Position numbers and translations under genes: made by a program. The notes under the pieces are model-generated. The model was not told the origin of the DNA. It made no database searches and was given only the letters and a program-made list of their open reading frames with translations. From the IMG/VR virus record IMGVR_UViG_3300050190_000122, positions 1 to 50,300 of that record: 50,300 nucleotides of DNA, one strand, 5' to 3'. The stretch comes from a virus. The first letter of the stretch is position 1, and each line of letters starts with the position of its first letter. This document shows, piece after piece, positions 15,718 through 24,430 of this stretch.

Positions 15718-18700
15718 TTACACCACCTCACTATAACTTGTTTCGTTGATCTCAATTGTCGCCGTATAGCACAGCTGTTCTGCGTCTGCAATCGGAAGTG
15801 CGGTAATTGACCCAAACATTTTCCTACCTCTTGCATCACGAAAGCATAAAGTCGATTTACTTTTAACAAGTGATTGAAGGTGGACGTAATCCGCATCGTT
15901 TAATTCCAGCTGTGCTGATATTTTGCCTTCTTCCATTTCTCCAAATTCCGTCACCGGACGGTTACGTCCTGCGAATTGCATCAAGACTGATTGTGCTTGC
16001 CAATTCTCGTTTCTTCCATTACCGTCACTCAAAAATTGATAAATAGTTCCTGATGGATTATTAATACCATGTAGCCATATACCAATGAATGTAATTGTTC
16101 CTTGAGTATTCAAACTATCTGAGGTGGTAGCATTTACGCCTAGAGCAGTGACTTTGTACTCATAAACTTGACCTGAAGCAGTAGCATAGTCGCTGTAAGT
16201 TGTATTTATAGGGACGTTTGCTGATATTCTAGCCCAAGCGGTGTCTCCTAAATTTCTTCTATACAGATCATTAGCAGAAACTACGGGTTGCTCCCCTGTT
16301 GGAACGGGGTTTGTAATTGCTACGTCAATATGACCAATAGCAGGAGTTACGATCAACGTTGGGGTAGCGGGACCAGTATAACTGACAACAAAAGTCCTTA
16401 CTTTCTCAGCACTTTGAAGCCCCGAGTTATTCCATAGGGTTACTTTTAACTTGCAACTTGACCCGTTCAAAAAAGTATAGGGAATAGTGTATGCGTTAGT
16501 ATTTCCTGCTAGTTTACCGCTGTCATACAGTAGGGCGTCATTACCATCCGTTAGTTTTACTTGATAAAAGGCTTGAATATCTCCTGTGCTACCACTAAAG
16601 TTCCACGTTGCTACTAGACCTGAAGCGGGTAGTCCAAACCCGTCTGTGGTAGGATAAGTTATTGTAGCAACAGGTGTTAGCGAGGGAGTTACTGACGTAA
16701 GAGCAGAATATGGACCTGCTACACCTACCTTGTCCCAAGTAGATACTTTCCATTGATATTGAATACAATTGACTAGAACATTAGCTGCTAGAGTATAACT
16801 TGATACAGTGCTGACCAACTTGCCTGTATCTAGCATTACAACACCATCACTGACTCTGGTAATAACCAGTTGGAAAGCAGACTGAGAATCTCCTCCCGTG
16901 TCGTTGAACGTCCAACTAAATAAGACAGGCAGAATGGCATCAAAATTAGGTCTGATTAACCCTGTGGGAGCCAGGGGCGCGATGTTAGTGACGAATACAT
17001 CGGATACAAGTTGAGTATTGGTTGCATTCTTGTATATATAGGGAGCCAAATTTGTTTGGGCATAGTCTGATATCAGTAAACCAGAATTCAATCCAGCAAG
17101 GAGAAGTGTCTCACCTGCAAATTCTACTGACCCATTAGGACAAGTTTGATAATAAGCACCGCCACTTTGTTTTTGATAGAGTAATAACATGGACCCATCA
17201 GATCTTTCAGAGAATGTTGGAAAATCACAAGCAGCAATTAAATGGTTAGTTGGCCAGGATACGGTAGCACCATTGTTATCTGAGTAAGCCAAAAAGATTG
17301 TTTTTATTGAAGATGAATCTGTTTGTACCCAGGTATACCAAACACGTCCTGAATTAGAACCGTTTTTCTTGGTTAGGGCAGATATAAGTTCTTGTTGGTA
17401 ATTATTGTCATACCAAAGATTAGTCCCCCTTGACCAGATACTGCCAGTGAAATTAAAGGGAATAAGTGTGTGATCAACTCCTGAGTTTACGACTATTAGG
17501 GTGGGGAACCCGTTGAATTTGTATATAAGACAGGGATTATACCAATTAGTCAAAGACGTATTGTCAGTTGTTACCATATCATATCCCGCAGTACCGTCTT
17601 GCTTAGTCCAAGTTACTCCTGCATCAATACTTCTCCAACTTACTACGTTGACATCATTTGGGTATAAGGTATATTGGGTCATACATGATACAACCGTTAT
17701 AACCCCTGTTGAGTTAACAGCAATACAACAGCCCCACCCCTGGGTAGAGGTGAATGAGTTGAGAAATTGGTGGTTGGACCATATATTTATGTTGGTTTGA
17801 GTGGTAGCATCAATCTTATAGAACTCAGTACGAAGTGTGCTTACCACATCAGTTATGACAGCATAAATTATATTCCCATAGTTACTTATAGAAAAGTACG
17901 TACCATACCCATAACTTGAGTTATAGATAGAACATAATTGTTGCCAAGTAGTTCCATTATCTTTACTTACATACATATAATAGTAGTGGTTAATTACATC
18001 GCTGATCATTGATATAAACCAGCCGTTGGCTAGGGTTATAGGCTTGGTATTAATAGACCAACCATTCGCCCCTGAAGCGACAATCACTGTAGGATCAATG
18101 ACTATTGGATATACCCGCTCAACATCTGATATCCAAGCGTTATCCACGACGATGTCAAAGGACAGAACTCCTTCAACATTTGCGTTAACTCGATACTTAC
18201 CGTATGTCATGGCGCGGTCAGGAATCTTGGAATCATAAGCGACAATTTGAGGAAGTTGAAACACTGAGTTTCCGTCTTTGTCTAGTATGTTGATATCTCC
18301 GCTTGTCTCGAATGATCCAGTAATAATGAGCCCGTTAGCCTGAACCCTGAGATCAGGGTCAAACTCAATAACCCCGCCAAATACAAAATCTACCTCTCCA
18401 AATAGCCAAGGGAGTGGATCACGCTGAAATCCTTGGAGTAGAATTTGATGTTTTAGTTTGCTATCTTCTGTAATAAACCAATCATCGACATCAGGCATAG
18501 ACCGATTAAATCTAACATAATTGGCTTTTGTTTCCAAGGGAACCTCTTGGACGTTGAATATATTGTCTTCCGTTCCTTTCTCGTCAATGTACTTTATTGA
18601 CGAAGGTACCCACGTGAACTTTCTACCTTGAGATTCAAATACAACCTTGTTCCCTACAGCATAAAATGAGCTTTTTATTATGCCATTATCTGAGGCATAA

Positions 18701-18795
18701 TACTCAGGGGAGGTATCAGTTGCGGGTATAGTTTTAATTGAGTTATCAAGGTTCAGATTTTTTAATTCAGTATCAAAATCAAGGACTATGCCCAT
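15718..18795 (-). CDS. large phage tail adhesion protein with BNR-like and FN3 domains, 1025 aa
   Basis: A 1025-residue modular protein. Residues about 1-235 form a domain ending VYPIVIDPTV, a motif seen in surface and repeat proteins. The middle (about 240-600) contains Asp-box-like SKDNGTTW and SIDAGVTW turns typical of BNR/sialidase-like propellers. Two or three fibronectin type III-like units follow (about 605-880), with PTGLIRPNFDAI and VLFSWTFNDTGGD. The C-terminal 120 residues may join the tail. AAGGAGG precedes the ATG. It probably binds host surface sugars at the tail tip. Sialidase activity is not implied. Confidence 0.65.
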   Translation of the reverse strand: MGIVLDFDTELKNLNLDNSIKTIPATDTSPEYYASDNGIIKSSFYAVGNKVVFESQGRKFTWVPSSIKYIDEKGTEDNIFNVQEVPLETKANYVRFNRSMPDVDDWFITEDSKLKHQILLQGFQRDPLPWLFGEVDFVFGGVIEFDPDLRVQANGLIITGSFETSGDINILDKDGNSVFQLPQIVAYDSKIPDRAMTYGKYRVNANVEGVLSFDIVVDNAWISDVERVYPIVIDPTVIVASGANGWSINTKPITLANGWFISMISDVINHYYYMYVSKDNGTTWQQLCSIYNSSYGYGTYFSISNYGNIIYAVITDVVSTLRTEFYKIDATTQTNINIWSNHQFLNSFTSTQGWGCCIAVNSTGVITVVSCMTQYTLYPNDVNVVSWRSIDAGVTWTKQDGTAGYDMVTTDNTSLTNWYNPCLIYKFNGFPTLIVVNSGVDHTLIPFNFTGSIWSRGTNLWYDNNYQQELISALTKKNGSNSGRVWYTWVQTDSSSIKTIFLAYSDNNGATVSWPTNHLIAACDFPTFSERSDGSMLLLYQKQSGGAYYQTCPNGSVEFAGETLLLAGLNSGLLISDYAQTNLAPYIYKNATNTQLVSDVFVTNIAPLAPTGLIRPNFDAILPVLFSWTFNDTGGDSQSAFQLVITRVSDGVVMLDTGKLVSTVSSYTLAANVLVNCIQYQWKVSTWDKVGVAGPYSALTSVTPSLTPVATITYPTTDGFGLPASGLVATWNFSGSTGDIQAFYQVKLTDGNDALLYDSGKLAGNTNAYTIPYTFLNGSSCKLKVTLWNNSGLQSAEKVRTFVVSYTGPATPTLIVTPAIGHIDVAITNPVPTGEQPVVSANDLYRRNLGDTAWARISANVPINTTYSDYATASGQVYEYKVTALGVNATTSDSLNTQGTITFIGIWLHGINNPSGTIYQFLSDGNGRNENWQAQSVLMQFAGRNRPVTEFGEMEEGKISAQLELNDADYVHLQSLVKSKSTLCFRDARGRKMFGSITALPIADAEQLCYTATIEINETSYSEVV

Positions 18796-18812
18796 ATTCT
18801 TCCTCCTTAGAG

Positions 18813-18834
18813 TAGGGGCTACGAATAGCCCCTA
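18813..18834. other. perfect 9-bp stem-loop without T-run, between two tail genes
   Basis: TAGGGGCTA-CGAA-TAGCCCCTA is a perfect 9-bp stem with a tetraloop, TTCG on the transcribed strand. No T-run follows, so it is not a typical terminator; RNA processing or mRNA protection fits better. It lies ahead of the ribosome binding site of the adhesion gene. Confidence 0.55.
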
Positions 18835-18840
18835 ACAGTA

Positions 18841-19149
18841 TTATACTTGGGTAAGAACAAGAAGCCCTGTAGCCGCATCTAAGTCTACCGTTAAGATGCT
18901 ACCGTCCTGCATAATATACTCCGTAGGATAAGCAAAGGTCATAACCTTGCCATTATGATACCAAGTATTAAGGGGTTTGTAGTAGGTATCTGAGAAGGTG
19001 TTATGACTAATTGTAAATACTTTGATTTGACTAATAGGTACGGCAGAAACATTTAAGTCTGTCGGGAATAGGTTTGTTTGACCCCCACGCATTTTAGTTC
19101 CATCTGTTAGTTGAGCCGACCATTGAGTTGCTTGAATTGGATCTGACAT
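18841..19149 (-). CDS. hypothetical phage tail-region protein, 102 aa
   Basis: ATG 19149 is preferred to the upstream GTG (19158) because AAAGGAG lies at the correct distance. The 102-residue protein is beta-rich, with several Thr/Tyr segments and no membrane helix or Cys motif. It lies between tape measure and adhesion protein genes, where distal tail or minor tail proteins are encoded. Too short for a usual distal tail protein; role unknown. Confidence 0.65.
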   Translation of the reverse strand: MSDPIQATQWSAQLTDGTKMRGGQTNLFPTDLNVSAVPISQIKVFTISHNTFSDTYYKPLNTWYHNGKVMTFAYPTEYIMQDGSILTVDLDAATGLLVLTQV

Positions 19150-19172
19150 TAAAACCACTCCTTTTATTTTTG

Positions 19173-21719
19173 TTAGCCACCTGCTCGGACGACTTGGGGT
19201 AATCGACTAAATATATTTACGACATCTGTGAAATCTTTGATGTTGTGCGCATCTATCGTTACATGAAAAATATTTGAACCGCTTGATTCTCCTGTACTGC
19301 CGTTATTACTGACAGATGCTGTTTGTGTTCCATTGCTCGTTGGCGTTATATTGGCATTTACGTTCATACCACTGGCTAGGTTCTTAATTGAATCGATTAC
19401 TTTGAATTTGTTAGCGTCGATCCCTTTGGCCATGCCTGTCATAAAGTCAGGCATCCATGATTCATAATCCGTCAGAGGTCCTTCGTCTGGAACCGAGAAA
19501 TGAAGGAAGCTCCTAATCTTATCGCCAACACCACTTACTGCCTTTGTAACCCCTCCGAGCATTCCAGTAATTCCGTTGATTAATCCTTGAATCATATCCC
19601 TACCATAACCCAACATCTTAGCAGGGAAACCTTTAATAAAATCAACAGCACCGTTTACACCATTTACTATGGTGTTCTTTAATCCTCCGATCGCGCTAGA
19701 CACTCCATTGCTCATAGAGTTGAACATGTTAGACCCTATGTTGGATAGTGTACCGGGAAGCCCCCTGAACCAGTTGAGAAGGTTATTGAATGTGTCCTTT
19801 GCTCCTTGGATTAGTGAGTTGCATGTATTAATAACTGAACTTTTTAAACCATTCCATGCTGAGATTGCTGTGTTCTTTATACCCTCCCATAAAGAGCTCA
19901 TGAAGTTCTTTAGGTCATTCCACGCATTTGTGGCGCCGCTAACAATCGAATTAGCTAAATTCACTACGGTCGTTTTTAACCAATTCCACGCCGAACTTGC
20001 CGTATTCTTAATACCTTCCCATAAAGAGGTCATAAAGTTACTTAACCCAGTGAATATCTGGCTTACGGTCGTTTGAATAGCTTGAACAGTATTAAGGAAT
20101 ATAGCTTTGATGTTTGCCCAAATATTAGTGAAGTCATTTTTAAGGTTATTAAAGATATTATTAGCATCTGATTTCAACTGGGTGAAGTTACCTGTGACTA
20201 GATCTATTATGAGAAGAAGTGCACCGAGGAATATTTGCTTGATAGCGTCCCAAACATCGCTGAAAATAATACGGACACTCTCGAATATAGCTTTAATATC
20301 GGCCATCTGCTGAGCGAACTTAGATTTGACGAAAGCGACTATGGAATTTATCACGTCAGTAAAGAGTTGCTTAATGCTGTTCCAAACTGAGGTAATTGTT
20401 GATTTTATACTAGACCAAGTATCCGAAAAGAATTGCTTTATGCTGTTCCAGACGTTTGTTGAAGTCGTTTTGATGGAATTCCAGGTATCTTGAAAGAATG
20501 TCTTTATGGCGTTGAATGTATTAATCGCTGTGGTTTTTATGCCGTCCCAAGTATTGGACAGGAATGTCTTGATTGAGTTCCATACTTCGGTTGTCTTAGC
20601 TTTTACAGTATCCCAGTTCCTATATAAAACAACGATTGCTGCAACTAATAGCCCTATTGCAATAACTACAATTCCTATAGGAGAAGTTACAAACGCCAAT
20701 ACTGCTGCAAACGCTGTTGTGGCTCCTGTTGCTATCGTTGTAGCTAAAGCCATTGCTGAAACGGCTAACGTATATATTCCAAATGCTATGGCTGCTGCTG
20801 CGATCCCTGCTCCCAAGGGTATTAGTATCTCTTTATATTTTTCAGCCCAGTTTATGACCACGCTTAATGCCGTAGAAACGTCACCAATCGCGATTTTTAT
20901 AGCGTCAAATGCTTTACCAACTGTGGCTTGAATCGCTGGCATATTGCCATTTAGCCAAGTTACTGCGCTATTAAACGCAGGTAATAACTGGGTTCCTATG
21001 CTTTGCCCTAATGTTTCCATATTTAACTGCGCTACTCTGACTTGGTTAGCAAAAGATGTACTGAGTGTTTTGCCAAAGTCGCCCTGAGCGTCCTTAGTAA
21101 CATTCATTAAGTAGTTATATCTAAGTTGCGTTTGCTCCCCTTGGCTCATTTCAGCATAAGGTTTTTTAATGCCTGTAGCTAGGGCGTAGGCTTGTAAATT
21201 TGCAACTGACATATTAATACCAATTGCCTTAAGTGGCTCTGTTTCTCCGCTGATCCCTGCCCTTAATTTTTCCCACATATCACTCGTGGATACGTTATAG
21301 AAGGAACTCATATCACCAGTTAATTGCACTAAGTTCTTGGACATACTAGCCGATGATGTTTCTGAGACTCCGCTACTTTTAAGCATTGCCCCCATAAATC
21401 CAACCCACTGAGTGGACGATGTTTTAGATATACCAGCACTCTTAGCGGTTGTCTCAGTCCACGCTTCAATCGCTTTACCACTCGTTTTAAATGTTGTTTC
21501 CACAACATTTTGGGCTTCCGTTAAATTGCTTGCGCTTTCCGCTAGTTTGTATAGGCCGAACCCTGCTCCTACAGCTACTGCTCCTGCTGCTAATACTGCT
21601 GCTCCCATTTTAGCAAAGCTAAGTCCAGTTCTTTCTGCTCTGCCGTCTATCTCATTAAGACGAGAGTTGACGTTATCATCACGAAGAAGTATTTCGCCAC
21701 TAAGGGTAAATATGTTAAT
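19173..21719 (-). CDS. phage tail tape measure protein, about 848 aa, probable AUU start
   Basis: The chain sets tail length and lies inside the tail tube. It shows the usual plan: an Ala/Gly-rich hydrophobic N-terminus, a phage minor-tail-like region (about 80-250), a membrane-like segment (about 300-370), then a long stretch of W-N-S-I-K repeats and a C-terminal part rich in Gly/Ser. Choosing the start is hard: the open frame begins at 21764 with TTG, but that lies inside a terminator hairpin and has no ribosome binding site. GGAAAGGGGG at 21728-21737 points to ATT at 21719, eight bases later, giving an N-terminus like that of known tape measure proteins. Confidence 0.85.
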   Translation of the reverse strand: MNIFTLSGEILLRDDNVNSRLNEIDGRAERTGLSFAKMGAAVLAAGAVAVGAGFGLYKLAESASNLTEAQNVVETTFKTSGKAIEAWTETTAKSAGISKTSSTQWVGFMGAMLKSSGVSETSSASMSKNLVQLTGDMSSFYNVSTSDMWEKLRAGISGETEPLKAIGINMSVANLQAYALATGIKKPYAEMSQGEQTQLRYNYLMNVTKDAQGDFGKTLSTSFANQVRVAQLNMETLGQSIGTQLLPAFNSAVTWLNGNMPAIQATVGKAFDAIKIAIGDVSTALSVVINWAEKYKEILIPLGAGIAAAAIAFGIYTLAVSAMALATTIATGATTAFAAVLAFVTSPIGIVVIAIGLLVAAIVVLYRNWDTVKAKTTEVWNSIKTFLSNTWDGIKTTAINTFNAIKTFFQDTWNSIKTTSTNVWNSIKQFFSDTWSSIKSTITSVWNSIKQLFTDVINSIVAFVKSKFAQQMADIKAIFESVRIIFSDVWDAIKQIFLGALLLIIDLVTGNFTQLKSDANNIFNNLKNDFTNIWANIKAIFLNTVQAIQTTVSQIFTGLSNFMTSLWEGIKNTASSAWNWLKTTVVNLANSIVSGATNAWNDLKNFMSSLWEGIKNTAISAWNGLKSSVINTCNSLIQGAKDTFNNLLNWFRGLPGTLSNIGSNMFNSMSNGVSSAIGGLKNTIVNGVNGAVDFIKGFPAKMLGYGRDMIQGLINGITGMLGGVTKAVSGVGDKIRSFLHFSVPDEGPLTDYESWMPDFMTGMAKGIDANKFKVIDSIKNLASGMNVNANITPTSNGTQTASVSNNGSTGESSGSNIFHVTIDAHNIKDFTDVVNIFSRLPQVVRAGG

Positions 21720-21742
21720 AGCAGTTACCCCCTTTCCACAAC

Positions 21743-21773
21743 AAAAAAAACACCCCTTATACAAAGGATGCTT
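21743..21773 (-). terminator. Rho-independent terminator before the tape measure gene
   Basis: GCATCCTT pairs with AAGGGGTGT (one bulged G, two G-T pairs) around a short loop and is followed on the minus strand by T8. It lies between the zinc-ribbon gene and the tape measure gene, and would reduce transcript of the downstream genes. Confidence 0.65.
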
Positions 21774-21789
21774 TTATTAGTTAATTAAT

Positions 21790-22077
21790 TTATGACTTGT
21801 ATTTGTGTCCACACTTTAAGCAGTACATTTCAATGTTCTTACTTCCTATGGTTCCGGCTAATAGCCCTATCCCACCCGTTAGCACTCCACCTACTACAGC
21901 TTTGCCAATACTAAAACCTTTCTTCATCGGTTGGACTGAGGGAGAACCACACTTTGGGCAGTAAGCAATGCCTTGCTCATCCATTTCCGCTTTCCTATTT
22001 TTAAGGGCCGCATTTGCATTAACCTTCTTTGCCACATCTGCTTTAAATTGCTCCTTAAAACTATTAAAGAATCCCAT
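21790..22077 (-). CDS. small zinc-ribbon protein with Gly-rich hydrophobic segment, 95 aa
   Basis: A 95-residue protein with CPKCG and CLKCG pairs, one on each side of a Gly-rich hydrophobic stretch (IGKAVVGGVLTGGIGLLAG), which may bind membrane or form a Gly-zipper. The first 40 residues are helical and charged. Similar small zinc-ribbon proteins occur widely in Firmicutes. It lies between tail chaperones and tape measure, and the following terminator is just behind it. It may be a late-acquired gene, as it has no known place in tail assembly. Confidence 0.65.
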   Translation of the reverse strand: MGFFNSFKEQFKADVAKKVNANAALKNRKAEMDEQGIAYCPKCGSPSVQPMKKGFSIGKAVVGGVLTGGIGLLAGTIGSKNIEMYCLKCGHKYKS

Positions 22078-22081
22078 TTTA

Positions 22082-22345
22082 TCAACTCCTTTTTTGGTCT
22101 GCTTGCTTAATCAATTCGGCATTTTTTAGTATTTCGCCTACGTTTTCTTCCATTCGAGTGCCAAACGCTTTAGCCTTGTAATCCTCGAATGTGACAAAGT
22201 TGCCTTTGTCCATCCCTGGATACTGTAGCGCGTACTGTCTCCATACCTGGTCTTCCAAATCTTTGTTATGCGCATCTATGAGTAGCTCGGTTATATTTCT
22301 TAATCGCATCTTTGATATAGCATTAATCCCATAATGGCTATGCAA
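22082..22345 (-). CDS. tail assembly chaperone T part, made by -1 frameshift from the gene at 22351-22698
   Basis: Alone this frame has no good start (only a TTG at 22345 without a ribosome binding site). Its reading frame is open upstream through the end of the preceding gene, and is entered by a -1 shift at U_UUU_UUA (22387-22393). The joined product is about 205 residues: 104 from the first frame plus 101 from this one. This is the G/GT arrangement of tail assembly chaperones, conserved in long-tailed phages, in which the T part contacts the tape measure and tail tube proteins. The position, directly between tail tube and tape measure genes, supports it. Confidence 0.8.
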   Translation of the reverse strand: MHSHYGINAISKMRLRNITELLIDAHNKDLEDQVWRQYALQYPGMDKGNFVTFEDYKAKAFGTRMEENVGEILKNAELIKQADQKRS

Positions 22346-22350
22346 GAGAT

Positions 22351-22698
22351 TTAGGCTCCTGGAGTATCCGATTGCATAGCTTGCTTTAAAAAAGCAGTGG
22401 TCTCTGTATCTGCAAATATTGCTTTTACCGAGTTAATGGTTTTCATGGGGGATTGCTCCTTGACTTCCTCAACCGTTTTCTCTTCAAAGACTGCAACTAT
22501 CTCAAATACTTCTTCCTTGACCTTTGCAGAGTTCTTTAATACGAACTTGAATAGATTGATGCCAAGCAATTCAGCATTGACCTTCTTCTTTCCTTTGTTT
22601 TCTTCTGTAATCTTTTTACGATAGCCGTCAATATCTAATTTGTCGTATAAGACAACCACGCTAGGGAGCATATCAAAGGCCTTTTCTGTGTTAAACAT
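22351..22698 (-). CDS. tail assembly chaperone G-like protein, 115 aa
   Basis: The non-shifted product, 115 residues, is helical and acidic, lies just downstream of the tail tube gene and is preceded by GAAAGAGG. Codons 102-104, GCT TTT TTA, hold the slippery heptamer, near the end of the gene, as in lambda G. Most ribosomes would end here; a few would shift and add the T part. The chaperone is expected to coat the tape measure before the tube is built and is not part of the virion; this is family knowledge. Confidence 0.75.
   Translation of the reverse strand: MFNTEKAFDMLPSVVVLYDKLDIDGYRKKITEENKGKKKVNAELLGINLFKFVLKNSAKVKEEVFEIVAVFEEKTVEEVKEQSPMKTINSVKAIFADTETTAFLKQAMQSDTPGA
22387..22393 (-). 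promoter_or_regulatory. programmed -1 ribosomal frameshift site U_UUU_UUA
   Basis: On the minus strand the zero-frame codons are GCT TTT TTA, so T_TTT_TTA is in exact X_XXY_YYZ phase. A shift back by one moves reading from the G-like frame into the T frame, open from before this point to the stop at 22082. Confidence 0.85.
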
Positions 22699-22775
22699 AA
22701 TGTGTACCTCTTTCTACTATTGTAATCGTATACAACCAAAAAGCAACATATTATCTTGGGAAATTTTACAATACT

Positions 22776-22802
22776 AGAAAAGCACCCCCGTTAAGAGGTG
22801 CC
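22776..22802 (-). terminator. Rho-independent terminator after the tail tube gene
   Basis: GCACCTC and GGGGGTGC arms around TTAAC are followed by TTTTC on the minus strand. It would keep tail tube transcripts far more abundant than those of the chaperone and tape measure genes behind it. Confidence 0.7.
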
Positions 22803-22814
22803 TTAGGTGTTTCC

Positions 22815-23705
22815 CTAGTTATTAGTTACTGCCATAGCAGCGAAGGTATCGAGTGCTACGCCACTAAGAGACTTAACATCACTCGCATCAAGAACCGGTT
22901 TGGTATAGGCAACTGTTACGACTTGCCCAGCTGTTGGAGGGGTAGTAGGGGTTAATAGAATAGTGTTGAGTTGGTTTACACCTCTCGTCGAAGCTGTCAC
23001 CACATCCGCTACCCCTGCTACCGTTACCGCAAAGCCTTCCAGGGGGGCCGTTACCGCTACGGTATCGTTAAGGGTTAGTAATACTTTGCCATTGTCGATG
23101 TACGGGGTACCGATCATGCTAAATAGAACTCCATCAGTAACTTTTGGGAATCGGATTTCGTAAGGGGAAACTGTTGGGGTATTCGGATCAATCGAAGCTG
23201 TGAAAGCGATAGGTAGGATATTGTCCGCGCTATCTTTGTTGGAGAATTTCAGCCCATCAGAACTTAATGCATTTTTGAGCATGATCACAACCGGCTTAGC
23301 AGATCCGCTAATGCGCCCGACCAGAGCTATATTATCAATGTAGTCGGTTAAAAGAATCTCAGTCTTTCCCGTGATAACGTCATAGTCGGTGCCCGTGGAG
23401 TCTATTACCCCCATCAATGCAATCCGTAGTGTTTCGGCAGTCACCTCAAGCATATTGACCTTCATGGTTACGTCCGTGCTAACGATCCTTGTTAAGCCCT
23501 TGACTGATCCTTTCAGGCCATCTACTTTAACGTCACGGGTCTTAACTTTGACATCAAACTCATTACCGCCAGATGTGGCGCCTAGTAGCTTCTCACCCGC
23601 TAAACCATAGTTCGTGTAAATCGCACCGGCATCAATTAATAGGTGCTGTGCTGTGGCTGGCGTATACCCGATTGTATTATCGCTTCCAACCGTCAAATTA
23701 ATCAC
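22815..23705 (-). CDS. major tail (tube) protein with C-terminal Ig-like domain, 296 aa
   Basis: Residues about 1-190 form a tail tube type domain: an early LLIDAGAIYTNYG, repeats of KVKTRDVKVDG and a beta-rich core, as in many clostridial siphophage tail tube proteins. The last 95 residues, with VSPYEIRF, LLTLNDTVAV and AGQVVTVAYTKP, have the look of a bacterial Ig-like module that decorates the outside of the tube. It follows the tail terminator gene and precedes the chaperones, the conserved order. Confidence 0.75.
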   Translation of the reverse strand: MINLTVGSDNTIGYTPATAQHLLIDAGAIYTNYGLAGEKLLGATSGGNEFDVKVKTRDVKVDGLKGSVKGLTRIVSTDVTMKVNMLEVTAETLRIALMGVIDSTGTDYDVITGKTEILLTDYIDNIALVGRISGSAKPVVIMLKNALSSDGLKFSNKDSADNILPIAFTASIDPNTPTVSPYEIRFPKVTDGVLFSMIGTPYIDNGKVLLTLNDTVAVTAPLEGFAVTVAGVADVVTASTRGVNQLNTILLTPTTPPTAGQVVTVAYTKPVLDASDVKSLSGVALDTFAAMAVTNN

Positions 23706-23708
23706 TCC

Positions 23709-24095
23709 CTATTTTTTATAAACTGTTAGGACATATCGCAGTTGTCTGCGCTGGATGTGGATAATCAGGTCAGGAAGGGACAACCTATGCGGAGTATTAC
23801 GGTTTATGGAGACATACATGGCCTCGTCTCCATAATGCAGCCGGTTTAAGGCCGCATGGATCACATCTGCTATGCCTTCAATCTCTCGGATATCCGTTCC
23901 CTTGTCATCCCATATGTCCACTTCCAGCAAATTGTTATCGCTAAAACTATTGTTCGGCAAAGCACTCGGGAACTTAAGCTCGACATACGGATAATCCTTG
24001 TCTGCTTCTTCTACGTCTTCTGGGTAATGATCCGCAAAGCTGGGACAGATCGGATCGATGATGCCAGAAAGTAATTTGTATAGCTCTAACATCAA
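23709..24095 (-). CDS. tail terminator-like protein, 128 aa
   Basis: A 128-residue protein with an early CPSFADHYPEDV, a strand DYPYVELKF, VDIWDDKG and IEGIADVIHAALN followed by HIQRRQLRYVLTVYK. This layout fits the tail terminator/completion family that joins tail to head and ends tube growth. It lies between the gp10-like and tail tube genes and overlaps the gene upstream by four bases. Family is assigned by pattern and position. Confidence 0.65.
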   Translation of the reverse strand: MMLELYKLLSGIIDPICPSFADHYPEDVEEADKDYPYVELKFPSALPNNSFSDNNLLEVDIWDDKGTDIREIEGIADVIHAALNRLHYGDEAMYVSINRNTPHRLSLPDLIIHIQRRQLRYVLTVYKK

Positions 24096-24430
24096 GACCC
24101 CCCTAACTTGCTACGATAAAGTCTTTCGGCCACATTCACGATCTTCGGTATGCTTGCCATGGCTCCCGGCTCGAGAAACGGCTGAGCCTTGTGCCCTGAT
24201 AAACCCTTCTCAATGGTCAGGGCATAAGGAGCCGCTTCCGTTACCCCTACATAAACCCCTTCATTCCCTGGCATGACCTCATAAACCTCTGACCGTCTCA
24301 GATTTCCCGTATCAACTTTCGTTTTCGCTTGCGCTTCAGTAACGACTAAGGTGCCAACACCTTCACAAAACTCTTTCTTGCATAGTTTCATGGCCGCCAA
24401 TACCGCAGCCTTGTTGCTCCTAAACTCCAA
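24092..24430 (-). CDS. HK97 gp10-like head-tail joining protein, 112 aa
   Basis: Shows the gp10-family pattern: an N-terminal helix, then AKTKVDTGNLRRSEV with the conserved TGNLR, followed by YVGVTEAAPYALTIEKG and QPFLEPG. Members form part of the head-tail connector or neck. It overlaps both neighbours by a few bases in the head-tail joining gene cluster. Confidence 0.85.
   Translation of the reverse strand: MEFRSNKAAVLAAMKLCKKEFCEGVGTLVVTEAQAKTKVDTGNLRRSEVYEVMPGNEGVYVGVTEAAPYALTIEKGLSGHKAQPFLEPGAMASIPKIVNVAERLYRSKLGGS

Noticed and set aside
17501-17800. Antisense frames inside tail and tape measure genes
   Set aside because: Mirror images of coding bias in long real genes, without translation signals.
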